Assembly: GCF_029852145.1 (NCBI RefSeq)
Contig: NC_079975.1
Location: 16,551,275-16,615,274 of the forward strand
Direction: 5' to 3'
Length of the DNA: 64,000 bases
Source: Microplitis mediator
Lineage: Eukaryota; Arthropoda; Insecta; Hymenoptera; Braconidae
The notes under the pieces are model-generated. The model worked only from the letters and a program-made list of their open reading frames with translations, made no database searches and had not been told where the DNA came from. Below, one piece after another: positions 1 to 10,565 of this stretch (position 1 is the stretch's first letter; each line of letters begins with the position of its first letter). The translations under genes and the position numbers were made by a program.

Positions 1-53
1 TAAATGGCCACGTTACATGGCTTAATCCTTTTTAATTCTCTTTTTAAACAGGG
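1..53. mobile_element. End of a CCCTGGTTAAAAAA-type inverted-repeat element
   Basis: The first 53 bases match, in opposite orientation, the last 48 bases of the window, and also the 3' half of the complete element at 1729-1859. The terminal bases read CAGGG at 49-53, so the rest of this copy lies to the left of the window. It is a non-autonomous DNA element of the same family as the 3.7-kb copy at 46257-49940. Confidence 0.75.
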
Positions 54-118
54 CTGTGTCTCAAATTTCTCACTGGACAACTATAAATTGATGTGACTTT
101 GTGTACAATACATCAGTC

Positions 119-991
119 ATGGCCGAGTCATTCACATTAACGCTGACAGGATCTTCATCCGAGTTGGAGGCAAACTACTTCCCTCCAATTGAATTATCAC
201 CAACTAAAAATTATGTTCTGGGACTTGTAGAATTATTAGCATTTAATTCAATACCCAATATTGATGTGGGTGCTAATAAATTCTATGTCTCTTATCCTGT
301 GGATAATATTGATATCGAAAAAATTGATATAAATAATGTTGATAATAATATTGATGATAAAAAAATAGTCAAGAAAAAAAGAGCTAAGAGAAATGCTGCA
401 ATAATTACAAAGTTAGATGACAATATCTCAGTGACGGAAAAGAATATTAATATAGAAGCTGAAAAATATGAAACTATTGAAGAGAGAGTCTTGACGATAC
501 CAACAGGAAGTTACGAGATAACTGACATTGAAAAATATATTAAAAAAAAATTACGAAGACTCAGCATCAGCATCAGAGCCAATAATAATGAATTGAGAAG
601 TGAGATACAATGTGATCAATTTATAAATTTTACATCTCAAGATTCTATTGGTCGGCTATTGGGATTTACAAATCGGAAGCTGATACCACATAAAACTCAC
701 TCATCAGATTTACCAGTGAAGATATTAAAACTCAATGCTCTGAGAGTTGAGTGTAACATCACGTCTGGTGCTTACATAAATGAACACAAAGTTCACACTA
801 TTCATGAATTTTTCCCAAGTGTACCACCAGGATATTAGATTGTTGAATTGCCATCACCCGTCATTTATCTACCGATCGCCGTACAAGCAATACAAAATCT
901 CAGACTGAGAATTGTAGATCAAGACGGAAAACTGGCTAATTTCAGAGGTGAAACGATAACCATAAGACTGCATATAAAGTCTATAAAATAA
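119..991 (+). pseudogene. Virus-like structural protein gene A, one in-frame stop
   Basis: An ATG at 119 opens a frame of 290 codons ending with TAA at 989-991. It is interrupted only by an in-frame TAG at 836-838 (codon 240), after which the same frame stays open for 50 more codons. The product belongs to a family I recognise from hymenopteran and hemipteran genomes (a start like MAESFTLTLTG, then YFPPIELSPTKNYVLGL, and a conserved PPGY motif just before the stop). It normally sits beside the capsid-like gene found here at 1187. A lysine- and asparagine-rich stretch lies at about residues 65-125. The function is not proven; by position a jelly-roll minor capsid or penton-type protein is possible. 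The next gene starts inside its stop codon. A GTG at 101 also opens the frame, but the ATG at 119 fits the family start better. Confidence 0.7.
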
Positions 992-1152
992 TGGGTATCG
1001 TGTATGAAACAAAAAGTGGTGCTGGGTATAAAAAGACAGCAACATGGTCAAGCAACATCAGTCACCGAGTACCTCACAAAGTGTTAACACATCAGAACAC
1101 TCAGTTTCTACAGAGCCTAGGACTAAAATTACGTGGAAAATTAAGAAAATAA
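991..1152 (+). CDS. Small basic protein overlapping gene A (virus-like gene B)
   Basis: The ATG uses the last base of the gene A stop codon (TAATG) and gives 53 residues, ending with TAA at 1150-1152. The product is rich in Lys, Arg and Ser and has no obvious domain. The overlap of stop and start, seen again at 2541, is unusual for an insect nuclear gene and typical of compact viral genomes with reinitiating or coupled translation. The frame is intact, unlike its neighbours, but this may be chance for so short an ORF. Confidence 0.5.
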   Translation: MGIVYETKSGAGYKKTATWSSNISHRVPHKVLTHQNTQFLQSLGLKLRGKLRK

Positions 1153-1186
1153 AAATTTATTTTTGCTGTTTAACGTGTACATGACC

Positions 1187-2544
1187 ATGGCAGCGGAAAT
1201 CTTAAATATTCAACGACAAATCATTTTTGATGAGTCAATTGCACACCATGAAGCGTATGCTTCATCAACATTCAACAACAGCGATGAAATAAGAATTGCA
1301 GTTCAACACCAAGATTAGTGTCTACTTCCAAGTAAAAGTACATTACATGTGTACGGAAAATTCACAAAGTCCGATGGTACAGCTGTGAGTGCAACGACTC
1401 ACATGGTCAACATGACAGTGTGTCATATGTTTGAAGAAATACGTTACGAACTCAATGGTGTTGAGATTGATCGTAGCAAAAATGTTGGTATCACAAGTCT
1501 CATGAAAGGATACACATCACTAAGTCCTGCTCAAGAAAATATACTTGAAAATTCAGGCTGGATTATGGATGAAGCTGTAAACAAATTACACAATGACAAT
1601 GGTTTCTTTGATATATCTATACCGCTGAGTCTCCTGCTTGGTTTTGCTGAAGGTTACCATAAAATTGTCATCAATGCAAGACATGAATTAATTTTGATAA
1701 GATCAAATTCTGATTTGAATGCATACATCCCTGGTTAAAAAAAAGAATTAAACAGAATTAATTTTTCAATATTTTTAATCCTTTTTAATACTCTTAATCC
1801 TCTCTCAAATGGTCACGTTACATGGCTTAATCCTTTTTAATTCTCTTTTTTAACTAGGGATTGTGGCCACACCTGCTGCTGGAGCTCATGCTGAAGCTGT
1901 TAAAATTACACTGCAAATAAATGGAGTGGATTGTACCATATGTGACTATGTCTGATAAACAAAAAATTGAAGCTTTGAATTATATTACAAGAGATCCAGC
2001 TATCTCAATCAGTTTCCGTGCTTGGAAGCTGTATGAGTATCCTCTATTACCAAATACTTCGAAGCATATTTGGGCAGTCAAAACTTCTACGCAGCTCGAG
2101 AAACCACGTTTTGTCATTCTTGGATTTCAAACAGCAAGAAAAAATGACGCAACTAAAAAAGCCAGCGGATTTGATCACTGCAACATCAGAGATATAAAAT
2201 TATTTTTAAACTCTCAGAGTTATCCTTATGGGAATTTGAATCTCAACATTGCAAACAATCAATATGCTCTGTTGTACGACATGTATATAAATTTCCAAAT
2301 TTCATACTACAACAAAGAACCTGAGCCACTGCTGACAAAGAAAAAATTTTTGGAACAAGCACCACTGTATGTTATCGATTGCTCGAAACAAAACGAATCA
2401 ATTAAATCTGGACCAGTGGACATTCGCCTGGAATTTGAATCTGCAAATCAATTTCCTGCGCAGACATCAGCTTATTGCCTCATTATACATGATCGCATAG
2501 TCGAGTATAATCCTATAAGCAGCATCATACGAAAACTTATATGA
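1187..2544 (+). pseudogene. Major-capsid-like gene C, broken in three places
   Basis: A coding track runs from ATG 1187 to TGA 2542-2544, about 440 codons if the breaks are ignored. This suits a double jelly-roll type capsid protein, but the fold is inferred. Recognisable stretches include EEIRYELNGVEIDRSKNVGI (about 1435-1500), IPLSLLLGFAEGYHKI (about 1620-1670), STQLEKPRFVILGFQTARKN (about 2090-2145) and AYCLIIHDRIVEYNPIS (about 2468-2520). These are hallmarks of a family abundant in parasitoid and aphid genomes. The breaks are a TAG at 1316-1318, a 131-bp inverted-repeat element at 1729-1859 with an AT target duplication, and a +1 frameshift near 1915. The open segments are 1187-1318, 1319-1738 and 1921-2544. 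The last codon overlaps the start of the next gene. Confidence 0.72.
1729..1859. mobile_element. 131-bp inverted-repeat element inside gene C
   Basis: Ends are CCCTGGTTAAAAAA and its inverted match TTTTTTAACTAGGG. The flanks show an AT duplication at 1727-1728 and 1860-1861. The interior repeats TTTTTAAT/ATTAAAA words, as in the large copy at 46257-49940. Its right half matches positions 1-53 and the reverse of 63953-64000. It carries a stop codon for gene C at 1736-1738. Confidence 0.85.
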
Positions 2545-2726
2545 AGACTGTTCAATTTAATCCAACGCCAACCATACATTACATGTATGTATGGAGATTC
2601 GCACACCAACAAGCAAGAAGAAGCGAATGGGAACAAGCAGCAAGAGATCGAGAACGATTTAAACAAAGAATTAATAAATTAAATATAATTATTGAACCTA
2701 TATTAATTAAAAACTTAAATTTATAA
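2541..2726 (+). CDS. Small protein overlapping gene C (virus-like gene D)
   Basis: The ATG at 2541 overlaps the gene C stop as ATGA. The 61-residue product starts MKTVQFNPTPTIHYMYVWRF, continues with a charged helix-prone segment (residues about 23-45, QQARRSEWEQAARDRERFKQ) and ends hydrophobic. I recognise it only as the usual partner of the capsid-like gene in this cluster type. The frame is intact. Its function is unknown; a small coiled-coil or cement-like protein would fit the context but is not shown. Confidence 0.55.
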   Translation: MKTVQFNPTPTIHYMYVWRFAHQQARRSEWEQAARDRERFKQRINKLNIIIEPILIKNLNL

Positions 2727-2952
2727 ATAAATAAACTTTTTTATATTGATACATATTGTTTTTTATTACTTATTACCTAAAATATACATTTAAGTCTTAC
2801 ATAACCTTAAATATTTTTTTATTTCACATAATTTCAAATACATAATAAACTATAGTATTTTTTTCTTAACCTACAAATATACATTTTGGTGTAACATAAC
2901 CTTAAATATATACTAAACTATAGATATTTTTCTTAAAATATACATTTTTATC
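2727..2952. other. AT-rich convergent intergenic spacer
   Basis: The spacer lies between gene D (plus strand) and gene E (minus strand). It holds AATAAA-like words at 2724-2732 and degenerate repeats of a motif like TAACCTTAAATAT (2800-2900). It would serve as the shared 3' flank of two converging transcripts. No ORF is visible. Confidence 0.4.
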
Positions 2953-3744
2953 TTAACCTACAAAAATACAGTCAGAGCGATCTTTTCTAAATGGATATGC
3001 AAGGCTATCAGGGATATCATCATAGAAAAGAGAATGATCCCGACACCTTTGACAGCCAATCAATTTTTCATTATTTTGTAATCGTTCCGGTAGTTTGTGC
3101 CAAGCGAAATCGATTTGCTGGGTTGCATTTTCAATGATAAATGCAACATCAAGACATGCGATATCTTGATTATCCATACACAGTAAGTTCTTCAACTGAT
3201 TGAAGATCTGAACCGACTTTTCATAGGTTGGTTGCTTTCCATAACACGTCCAAAACCACTTCTTGAAAAATTGAACATTTTGATATGCACATGAAGAATA
3301 AAACTTTTTCTGATGATGAACATGGTACGGGCAGCGATGTTTTGAAAAATCACAAGCATCAAATAGAGAAAAATGTCTCAGTTTTTCCATATCAATTATA
3401 GGTACAGCAGAGTCAATTAGATCATCAAGCCATTTTTTCTTTCGTTCACCTTGAACGTAAAAGTAACGTGCATTTTTTACCAAAATATCTAGATTTTCTT
3501 TCAATGATTCATATGGTTGCACACCAGATGTCCATGAAATTGAATGTTGAAGTCCACAATGATCAACACGTTTTTGCATTACTGCAACATCAATCTGATC
3601 TAAAGGTGGTTCGAATAACCAATGTTCACAGTGTACACGTTTATATGGATTGACTTTAACACAAATATCACTAGCACAAAGTTTTTTTATCACAAATCTG
3701 CCATCAGGCATCTCAAAACCCACAAAATCAATTATTAGTTCCAT
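2953..3744 (-). CDS. Virus-like gene E, 263 residues, function unknown
   Basis: An intact minus-strand frame runs from ATG 3744 to a stop at 2953. The protein starts MELIIDFVGFEMPDGRFVIK and has CHH-rich stretches: HCEHWLF near residue 40, CPYHVHHQKKFYSSC near 137-151 and CQRC near 233. The family is common beside the capsid-like gene in wasp and aphid genomes. The first strand (an acidic residue inside a hydrophobic strand) and the pattern YVQGERKKKWL followed by PIIDME faintly recall RNase H-like exonucleases of the DnaQ type. The full set of catalytic acidic residues cannot be assigned by eye, so this is only a suggestion. It is transcribed toward genes A-D and is the best preserved member of the cluster. 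Confidence 0.65.
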   Translation of the reverse strand: MELIIDFVGFEMPDGRFVIKKLCASDICVKVNPYKRVHCEHWLFEPPLDQIDVAVMQKRVDHCGLQHSISWTSGVQPYESLKENLDILVKNARYFYVQGERKKKWLDDLIDSAVPIIDMEKLRHFSLFDACDFSKHRCPYHVHHQKKFYSSCAYQNVQFFKKWFWTCYGKQPTYEKSVQIFNQLKNLLCMDNQDIACLDVAFIIENATQQIDFAWHKLPERLQNNEKLIGCQRCRDHSLFYDDIPDSLAYPFRKDRSDCIFVG

Positions 3745-3863
3745 TATTGCGGTTTGTTAGCTTTGAACAATGACTTAGCTAATATAAATGTGATTTTATG
3801 ACACGCTTCGTCATAATCTTTGCGATCGTTAAAGTTCAATAATAATTCTTTCCAATGAGACAG

Positions 3864-4436
3864 TTATAAGTTGATTTCTTTTCTTCGGATAGCCAATTCT
3901 TTGTGTCTTTCCTCATTCGCTTTCCTAAAGTAATAGGAATCTGGGATGCAAGCGTCGTCGTCGTCGTCGAAAATATCACTTTCGCTGCTTTTATCCTCGA
4001 ACTCGATTTGGGCATCGTGGTTACACTCATCAGTGCATACATGAAATCTATAAAAGTTAATAATTAAATATTTATAGTTAAGTTATTAGAAAAGTAATAG
4101 TTTTTAAAATAATAATTCTTAGATACTTTGAACCTTGAGGACCCATTTTTATGATTTCCTAAGTATACGTAATTGTAGTTTTTCCGTTTTTTCACTGATT
4201 TCAAGCAGATTCTTTGCTAACTTTCGTTTTTCAGCACAGCCTGGACACGATACTTCTCGCGCACTTTCAATAATTTCAATATTTTTAGCAAACGCAATTA
4301 CATCATTGATAAATTTTCCAATATCCTCAGGAGGCACGTCGCCAAATAACGATTCAATAATATCGTCGAGGTTATAAGTGTATGGCCGGTTATGTAAGAG
4401 AAAAATTCTTTCACTTTCACTGAATTTTTTATTCAT
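3864..4436 (-). pseudogene. Virus-like gene F, two exons with a frame problem
   Basis: Exon 1 (4134-4436, ATG 4436) encodes an acidic helical protein with a CPGC zinc-ligand pair. Exon 2 (3864-4047) encodes HVCTDEC, then a run of five Asp, then a basic helix ending KEINL. The intron is 4048-4133 (donor GT at 4132-4133, acceptor AG at 4048-4049, 86 bp). The exon 1 frame that opens at 4436 stops at 4149, whereas the frame that would splice correctly into exon 2 is shifted by one. A single-base indel near the A6 run around 4190 would explain this. The two Cys pairs (CPGC and CTDEC) may form one zinc site. Function unknown. Confidence 0.5.
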
Positions 4437-4484
4437 TTGCACAAGCTGTTAACTAGAACGTTTCTCAATGTAGACTGACTGCTG

Positions 4485-4760
4485 TGAGCTCTCGAGCTCA
4501 GCGCTCAGCTCATTTTCCCCACTCTAGCTCAAAACACGTTCAAGCCTGTTAGATGAGGTCAAAGCGAGCTCAAAATGGCGGAGATGAGCTCAAATCAAGC
4601 TCAAAATGGCGGGGATGAGCTCAAAATGATGTCAATTAGCATCGAATAGCAGACAAATGCTCAAAAAGGTCCTAGATAAGCTCAAAATGATGTCAATTAG
4701 CATCGAATGGCGGATAAATGCTCAAAACGGTCCTAGATAAGCTCAAAACAAGCTCACTCG
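4485..4760. repeat. GAGCTC-rich repeats with two 67-bp tandem units
   Basis: Words such as GCTCAAAATGGCGG and GAGCTC recur. Two units of about 67 bp, each with AAAATGATGTCAATTAGCAT, lie at about 4618-4745. No coding potential is seen. The bases at 4761-5025 show nothing recognisable. Confidence 0.6.
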
Positions 4761-5037
4761 GTAAAACAGATCACATCGACCGCCCATAACTACATCAACT
4801 GTCAGCAACTTACCATCAGCCAGTAAAACAGGTTAGCATGGACACGAACCCACAATCTGTTTTACCTTGCGGGTTAACCTTTCCTACTCATCTACTTTCA
4901 GCATAGAAGCGCTTTTTTATGAGATGATCGCTGCAACATCGATTTCCATCCGGAATAAAAATTATTTTTTTAATAAATCATTGCATACAGGCATCTTGAG
5001 GAACAACTACCATATTCCGGTTTGAAACAGAACATAC

Positions 5038-5440
5038 TTAACAATATTTATGAGTTGCAACTGTTCTTTTAACTTGAACTTCAATACATTCCTCTGTATC
5101 AACATCACGTACAAACTCTAAATTAAATGATGGATCGTCAGTACTTGACTGAGATAAAGTCATTGTTGATAAGTTTGATTCAGTTCTTTCTAATAATTCA
5201 CTCAAATCTGAAGGTAATCGATCCTCCGATGCTGTATCCTGATACTCATCAAGTCTCGGTTTCTTGTATTTTTTGGAACGACAATTAAAACATAAAATAT
5301 CACCAAGTAGAATGGGATAATCAAAAAGCGTTGAAAAATCTTCAACACCTTCATCAGATTGTATATGTTTTGGCTTCCTCTCGTTTTTTCATGAATTTTG
5401 AACAAATGCAACACTTTGAATTATTTGCTGTAGGCGTCGA
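5038..5440 (-). pseudogene. Cys-pair protein fragment, frameshifted
   Basis: A minus-strand coding track starts near 5440 with a Cys cluster (KCCICSKFM), hits stops near 5365, and continues in another frame through DYPILLGDILCFNCRSKKYK to a stop at 5038-5040. Cys residues arranged as C-C..C and C..C suggest a zinc-binding module. The tail is acidic and serine-rich. It looks like the N-terminal part of a transposon or repeat-borne protein that I cannot name. The break lies near 5362. Confidence 0.4.
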
Positions 5441-6570
5441 AATATTTTCACTCAAATAAGAATATAACCAGATAAAATGAACTATTGAATGCAAATAAAG
5501 GCACGACCAGTTTTTGATGAGAATGTCAACAGTACGTAATTTTGAGGTTATCAGCAGAAATAGTAGATTTTGATGAAAACAAAAAACAGTGTTACCAATT
5601 TCGAATTACAGTGCCATCTCATGGTTTCTGAATGAACTGAAAGTTGAGCGGGAAAGTACAAATTATCTGAAAACTAGTTGAATTATGTAAACAATAGTAT
5701 TTGATACAGATTTAATTATTATAGTAAGAAATAAAGATTATAATAATAAATATAGTTCATTATATGTAAACAATTACTTTTATATGAGCGTTCTGAATTT
5801 ATTTCGTTGTTTTTATCAGTACAATATTCAAACAAGCTTTGTATTTTATCATTTTAGAAGTTAATCATGAAGAAAATTCGATTTCTGCGCCAATAATCGA
5901 TTTTTATTTTTTTTTCGATATGTGGTACCCTTAAAAAAAATTTCTTAAGCTCATAATTTCGTCGAAAATTGAATGGGGAATTCAAAAAAAATAATCTCAT
6001 ATTTTTACGATTATCGTAACACGCTTAAAATCAAAATTAAGAATAAAATCTCTTTTTTTTTTAGGTTCTTACGAACAAATATGGCTCTCATTTTTTTTCC
6101 AAAACGCTACCATCATACCCTAAAACATTTCCGGTTACTAGATCATTCGATTGACAGACGAAGAGAATAACATTTTTTACTAATTTTCAGTATTTTTCGA
6201 TTCATTCAGACGTCGTAGTAGATTAAAATCTGAAACTTGCTTTATCGAAGTATTTCATGGGTACGAATATTTCCTGTAGTTATGAGCCCGATTTCTTTGT
6301 GGGGCCGATTCGGTACTCTTATCGTCCCAGGGCCTGTCAATAATTATTAATAATTATAAAATGTAATAATTTGAATTTATATTCAATTTTCATAAGCATT
6401 CATTTATTTATTTTTCAACATTTATTATTTTCATTTTTATATTGATTTATGATTATGTAATAATGATATTTTTACAATAAAAATTATTTGAATTTAAATT
6501 TAAATTCAATAATCATCCGCCGTAATAATGACCGAAAGTTATTTGCTAATAAAATAATGATGGCATAGCA
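5441..6570. other. AT-rich stretch without a supported gene
   Basis: No long frame, repeat unit or inverted repeat stands out. A short 65-codon frame at 5973-6170 has low-complexity content and no family resemblance. Confidence 0.4.
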
Positions 6571-7311
6571 CACGGAAAAAAAATATTGCGCTTATCGCTC
6601 ACCAACGGAGAGCGACAGTTGTATCGTGATTAGTACTAAGTTGTTACTTGATTTTCACGATATATATATCGATATGAATGAAACACTAGATACTTATTAT
6701 AGTGATCCTACGGATTGTGAATATACTTAAGTGTATAGTGATCGTCAGTTAGGGTATCCATACCGTACCAAAACGGATCGCGATCTACTTCTCAAGCGCC
6801 ACCACTCATAACCAAATTTTTATTGAGAAGATTATTAGTTATTCAAAGCGCACACAATGACGTTAAAAAAATACGAATTATATATTTAATGCAAGAATTT
6901 CTTTTTTTTATCGATTAATTTTTTAATTTATCTTTGAAAGAAAAAGACTGTAAAATTTACATCAATTAATTACGTATATTCTATTGCTTTATATTTCTTG
7001 ATATTAAATAATAATTTTTTATTGCACCTATTAGAATTGTTAACATATAATTATTAATTCCAACTAAAAATGAAATTGTAATGAAGTTGAAGTTGAAAAT
7101 TTATCTATTTTAACCTTAAATTTTTTATGGCTATTTGCCAACAAAACGGATCGTTACTAGAGCAAAACGATCTTATGATTTCGGGATCCGCTTGGATCGC
7201 GATAATCACGATCCGATGGACCAAGACTTTCCGTATACAAAGTATAACCAACCGAGGAGAGTGAATATCACAATACCGTTGAGTGGTGAGCGCAATATAT
7301 TTTTCTCCGTA
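6571..7311. mobile_element. CACGGAAAAA-type inverted-repeat element
   Basis: The left end CACGGAAAAAAAATATTGCG and the right end, read inverted, ACGGAGAAAAATATATTGCG form imperfect terminal inverted repeats, and the adjacent bases (CGCTCACCA) also pair. The interior is AT-rich with no transposase. The element at 54235-56027 has the same CACGGAAAAAAAA terminus. Confidence 0.65.
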
Positions 7312-7552
7312 CATGTATGATAAATGATTGACAGCAGGAATAAGACGTCGTGACGTCACTCCCCCACTGTTAGTTATTTGTCATATATTTTAATATATGA
7401 CAAATAGTTATAAAATTATTATATACTATTTTTATTGACTACATTTTTTTTATTTTTTATTCTCTTTTTTTTTCTTTAACGCATTTTTTATTATTTCCTC
7501 AAATTTTTGAATTTTTTGTTACATATTTCGTGGATATATATATTTTCTGTAT

Positions 7553-7995
7553 CAGCGGCTGAGGCAGCCGTTCGGCACGCGCGTGGCTCGGGCGATCACC
7601 GAAGTTAAGTAGCATTGAGCATGGCCACTACTTGGCTGGGTGACTGTTTAGCCACGCGGTGGGTTCGAACGAAGGTCTCTGACCGTTAGGCGCGGTATGA
7701 AGATCCAGTGATCGGTAAAATGGGAATTTTATCGATCACTGGAGCTTCACCCAAACCGAAACTGTACTGGCTAGGTTTTCTCTGTGGTTTCCCTACGCCA
7801 CTACACCTCCATTGCACAAGGGAGGTTGTAGGGCATCACCGTAATGATGCAAAACAGTATAAGCACAAGTCGGGCCACAGCCGCACAATGAAGGCAGAAA
7901 GAGAAGTAAAGCAGTTGCGATATAAAGGCAAAAAGTGTAAAAGGCCGTTACTACGGCTATATACTAGAAAAACAATTAAAATAAAAAAATATTTT
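7553..7995 (+). mobile_element. 5S-rRNA-derived SINE
   Basis: The head at about 7563-7680 contains GGCGATCACCGAAGTTAAGT (7591-7610) and CTACTTGGCTGGGTGAC, the conserved internal-promoter region of 5S ribosomal RNA. It is too diverged and extended to be a real 5S gene. A unique body follows (to about 7960) and an A-rich tail (AAAATAAAAAAAT near 7978-7990). This is the layout of SINE3-class elements, which use the 5S promoter for pol III and are copied by a partner LINE. A 117-codon frame at 7708-8061 across the body is probably fortuitous. Confidence 0.75.
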
Positions 7996-8121
7996 CTGTA
8001 TTTAATAATTTATTTATTGTTATTATTTACTATTCATTGTTTTTTAAGTAAATATTGTTAAATCTTCAATTGATTTGAAATATCTTTTTAATTTCTAAAT
8101 TGTTATTTTGTTATTATTTTT

Positions 8122-8960
<839 letters not shown>

Positions 8961-9767
8961 TCACAGGAGAAGTTGCCCACTAAACCGCTCATTAAGTCTC
9001 GAAAAAAAGCTACCAACAAAATAGAAATAGAACCTCTATTAGTCGCGCATGTTGGCACGCTCGTCGCCTCTGATCACTGTTTTCATATTTATAATATTTA
9101 TCTACATGTTTCTAGTTTCATTCACAACACGTGTTTTAGTTTCATACAAGTGTGAATTAAATATATGCTAATGAATTATATTCAGTAGTGATTTAAATTG
9201 AATGTTTGAATTAATATTATTTACTATTCCTAAATATTAGTGAAAAAAATTGTGCTCATATACTTTTTGAAGTGCCCCAATATAATTGAGGTTAACTATC
9301 CGTATGTATTATTTATTGATATAAATTAAAATATTATCATTTAATATAATTGATACTATATATTATTAAATTATAAATGTTAAATATTTATTATTGGTTA
9401 TTTAATATTTACAAAATAAAGAAATAAATTTAAAAAAAAATTTGTGATCAAAATTAAAATCGAACATCAAATAAAAATATTTATTATTAAGTATTAAATT
9501 GAATAAATAATAAATATTTATAAAAATAAATGATCAAATGTAATGAAAATTTTTTGATAAAAATAAAAAGTAAATATTAAATTGAAAAAATAATATATAT
9601 TCAAAAAATAAGTAAACTTAAATTCAATTTTTAAATTTATTTATTTACTTTTAAAATATTAAATGATCAATAATAAATATTTAAAATTGAGAATCTTATA
9701 AAATTTAGTACAAATTATGTCATACATATGTATTAGTCTCTAAATTTAATTTTTGATAATTATATAT
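8961..9767. other. AT-rich stretch without a supported gene
   Basis: Bases 9240-9720 are extremely AT-rich with recurring AATATTTA words. An 80-codon frame at 8913-9155 runs out of the preceding repeat and shows no family resemblance. Confidence 0.4.
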
Positions 9768-10563
9768 GGGGCATTCCACGCCAAATCAACCACTTTTAAA
9801 TTCGACCCCTTTAATTTGGCTGAAAATTTTTTCTCTTTTTCTACCCTATCAAAAACGTTTCTCATAATTTTTTCAAATTTTTTCACCCAACCGAAAAAAA
9901 GTTATAAATTTTTGAAAAAAATGGCTTCTTTTATTTTGAATAGCTATAACTTTTTCAAAATTCGACTGATTGGAACGTTTTGTTTTTCAAAATTTTTGTT
10001 TTTAAATGTACTTTTTGAAAAAAAAGTACAAAAAAATTATTGCAACCTATTTTCATTGTTTTTTTGTAGATTTTTAGAAAAAATCAAAAATTTTTCGATG
10101 TTTATCATTTTTGATTTTTGATTTTTTTTTTTTATATGAAACTTTGACATTTTCTGCAGATCCTCAAATTTTTTCAGAGTGATGTTTTTTCGATTTATAT
10201 TTTTTTTTTCCAATTGAAAAAAAAAATTATTTACAACTAGCCTTATTTCTCATAACACCATGCTTAAAATTTTTGAGAGTGCTCAGAAAATTTTCAAATT
10301 TGGAAAAAAAAATAAAAACAATAAATTCAAATGGTAATGTTCGAAATAATTTGAATTTTGTTCGAAAAATCAAGTTTAAAAATAAAAGGACCTTCTGAAT
10401 AATTTCTTTGTATTTTTTTCTGAAATCTACATTTAAAAACGAAGGAAATGAAAACAAAAAGTTTTCGTTTGGGCCATTTTTGGACAGATGCTGGCAATTC
10501 AAAAAAAAATTCTTTTAACCATAAAACCATGAGTGTAGAAGGATTTTTTTTGAATTGCGAGCA
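9768..10563 (+). mobile_element. Truncated GGGGCATTCCACGCC element
   Basis: Left terminus GGGGCATTCCACGCCAAATC at 9768 resembles a common insect inverted-repeat element end. The body has palindromic, T-rich and A-rich halves. The expected inverted right end is missing. The sequence stops at about 10563, where the Helentron-derived left arm begins, so the element was cut by that duplication. Confidence 0.5.
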
Positions 10564-10565
10564 TT

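Noticed and set aside
4009..4040. CTGATGAG on the minus strand as a second hammerhead
   Set aside because: No GAAA at a suitable distance and no pairing stems; the bases are coding in gene F.
7560..7690. Functional 5S rRNA gene
   Set aside because: Only the internal promoter region is close to 5S; the ends differ and the unit continues into a SINE body and A-rich tail.
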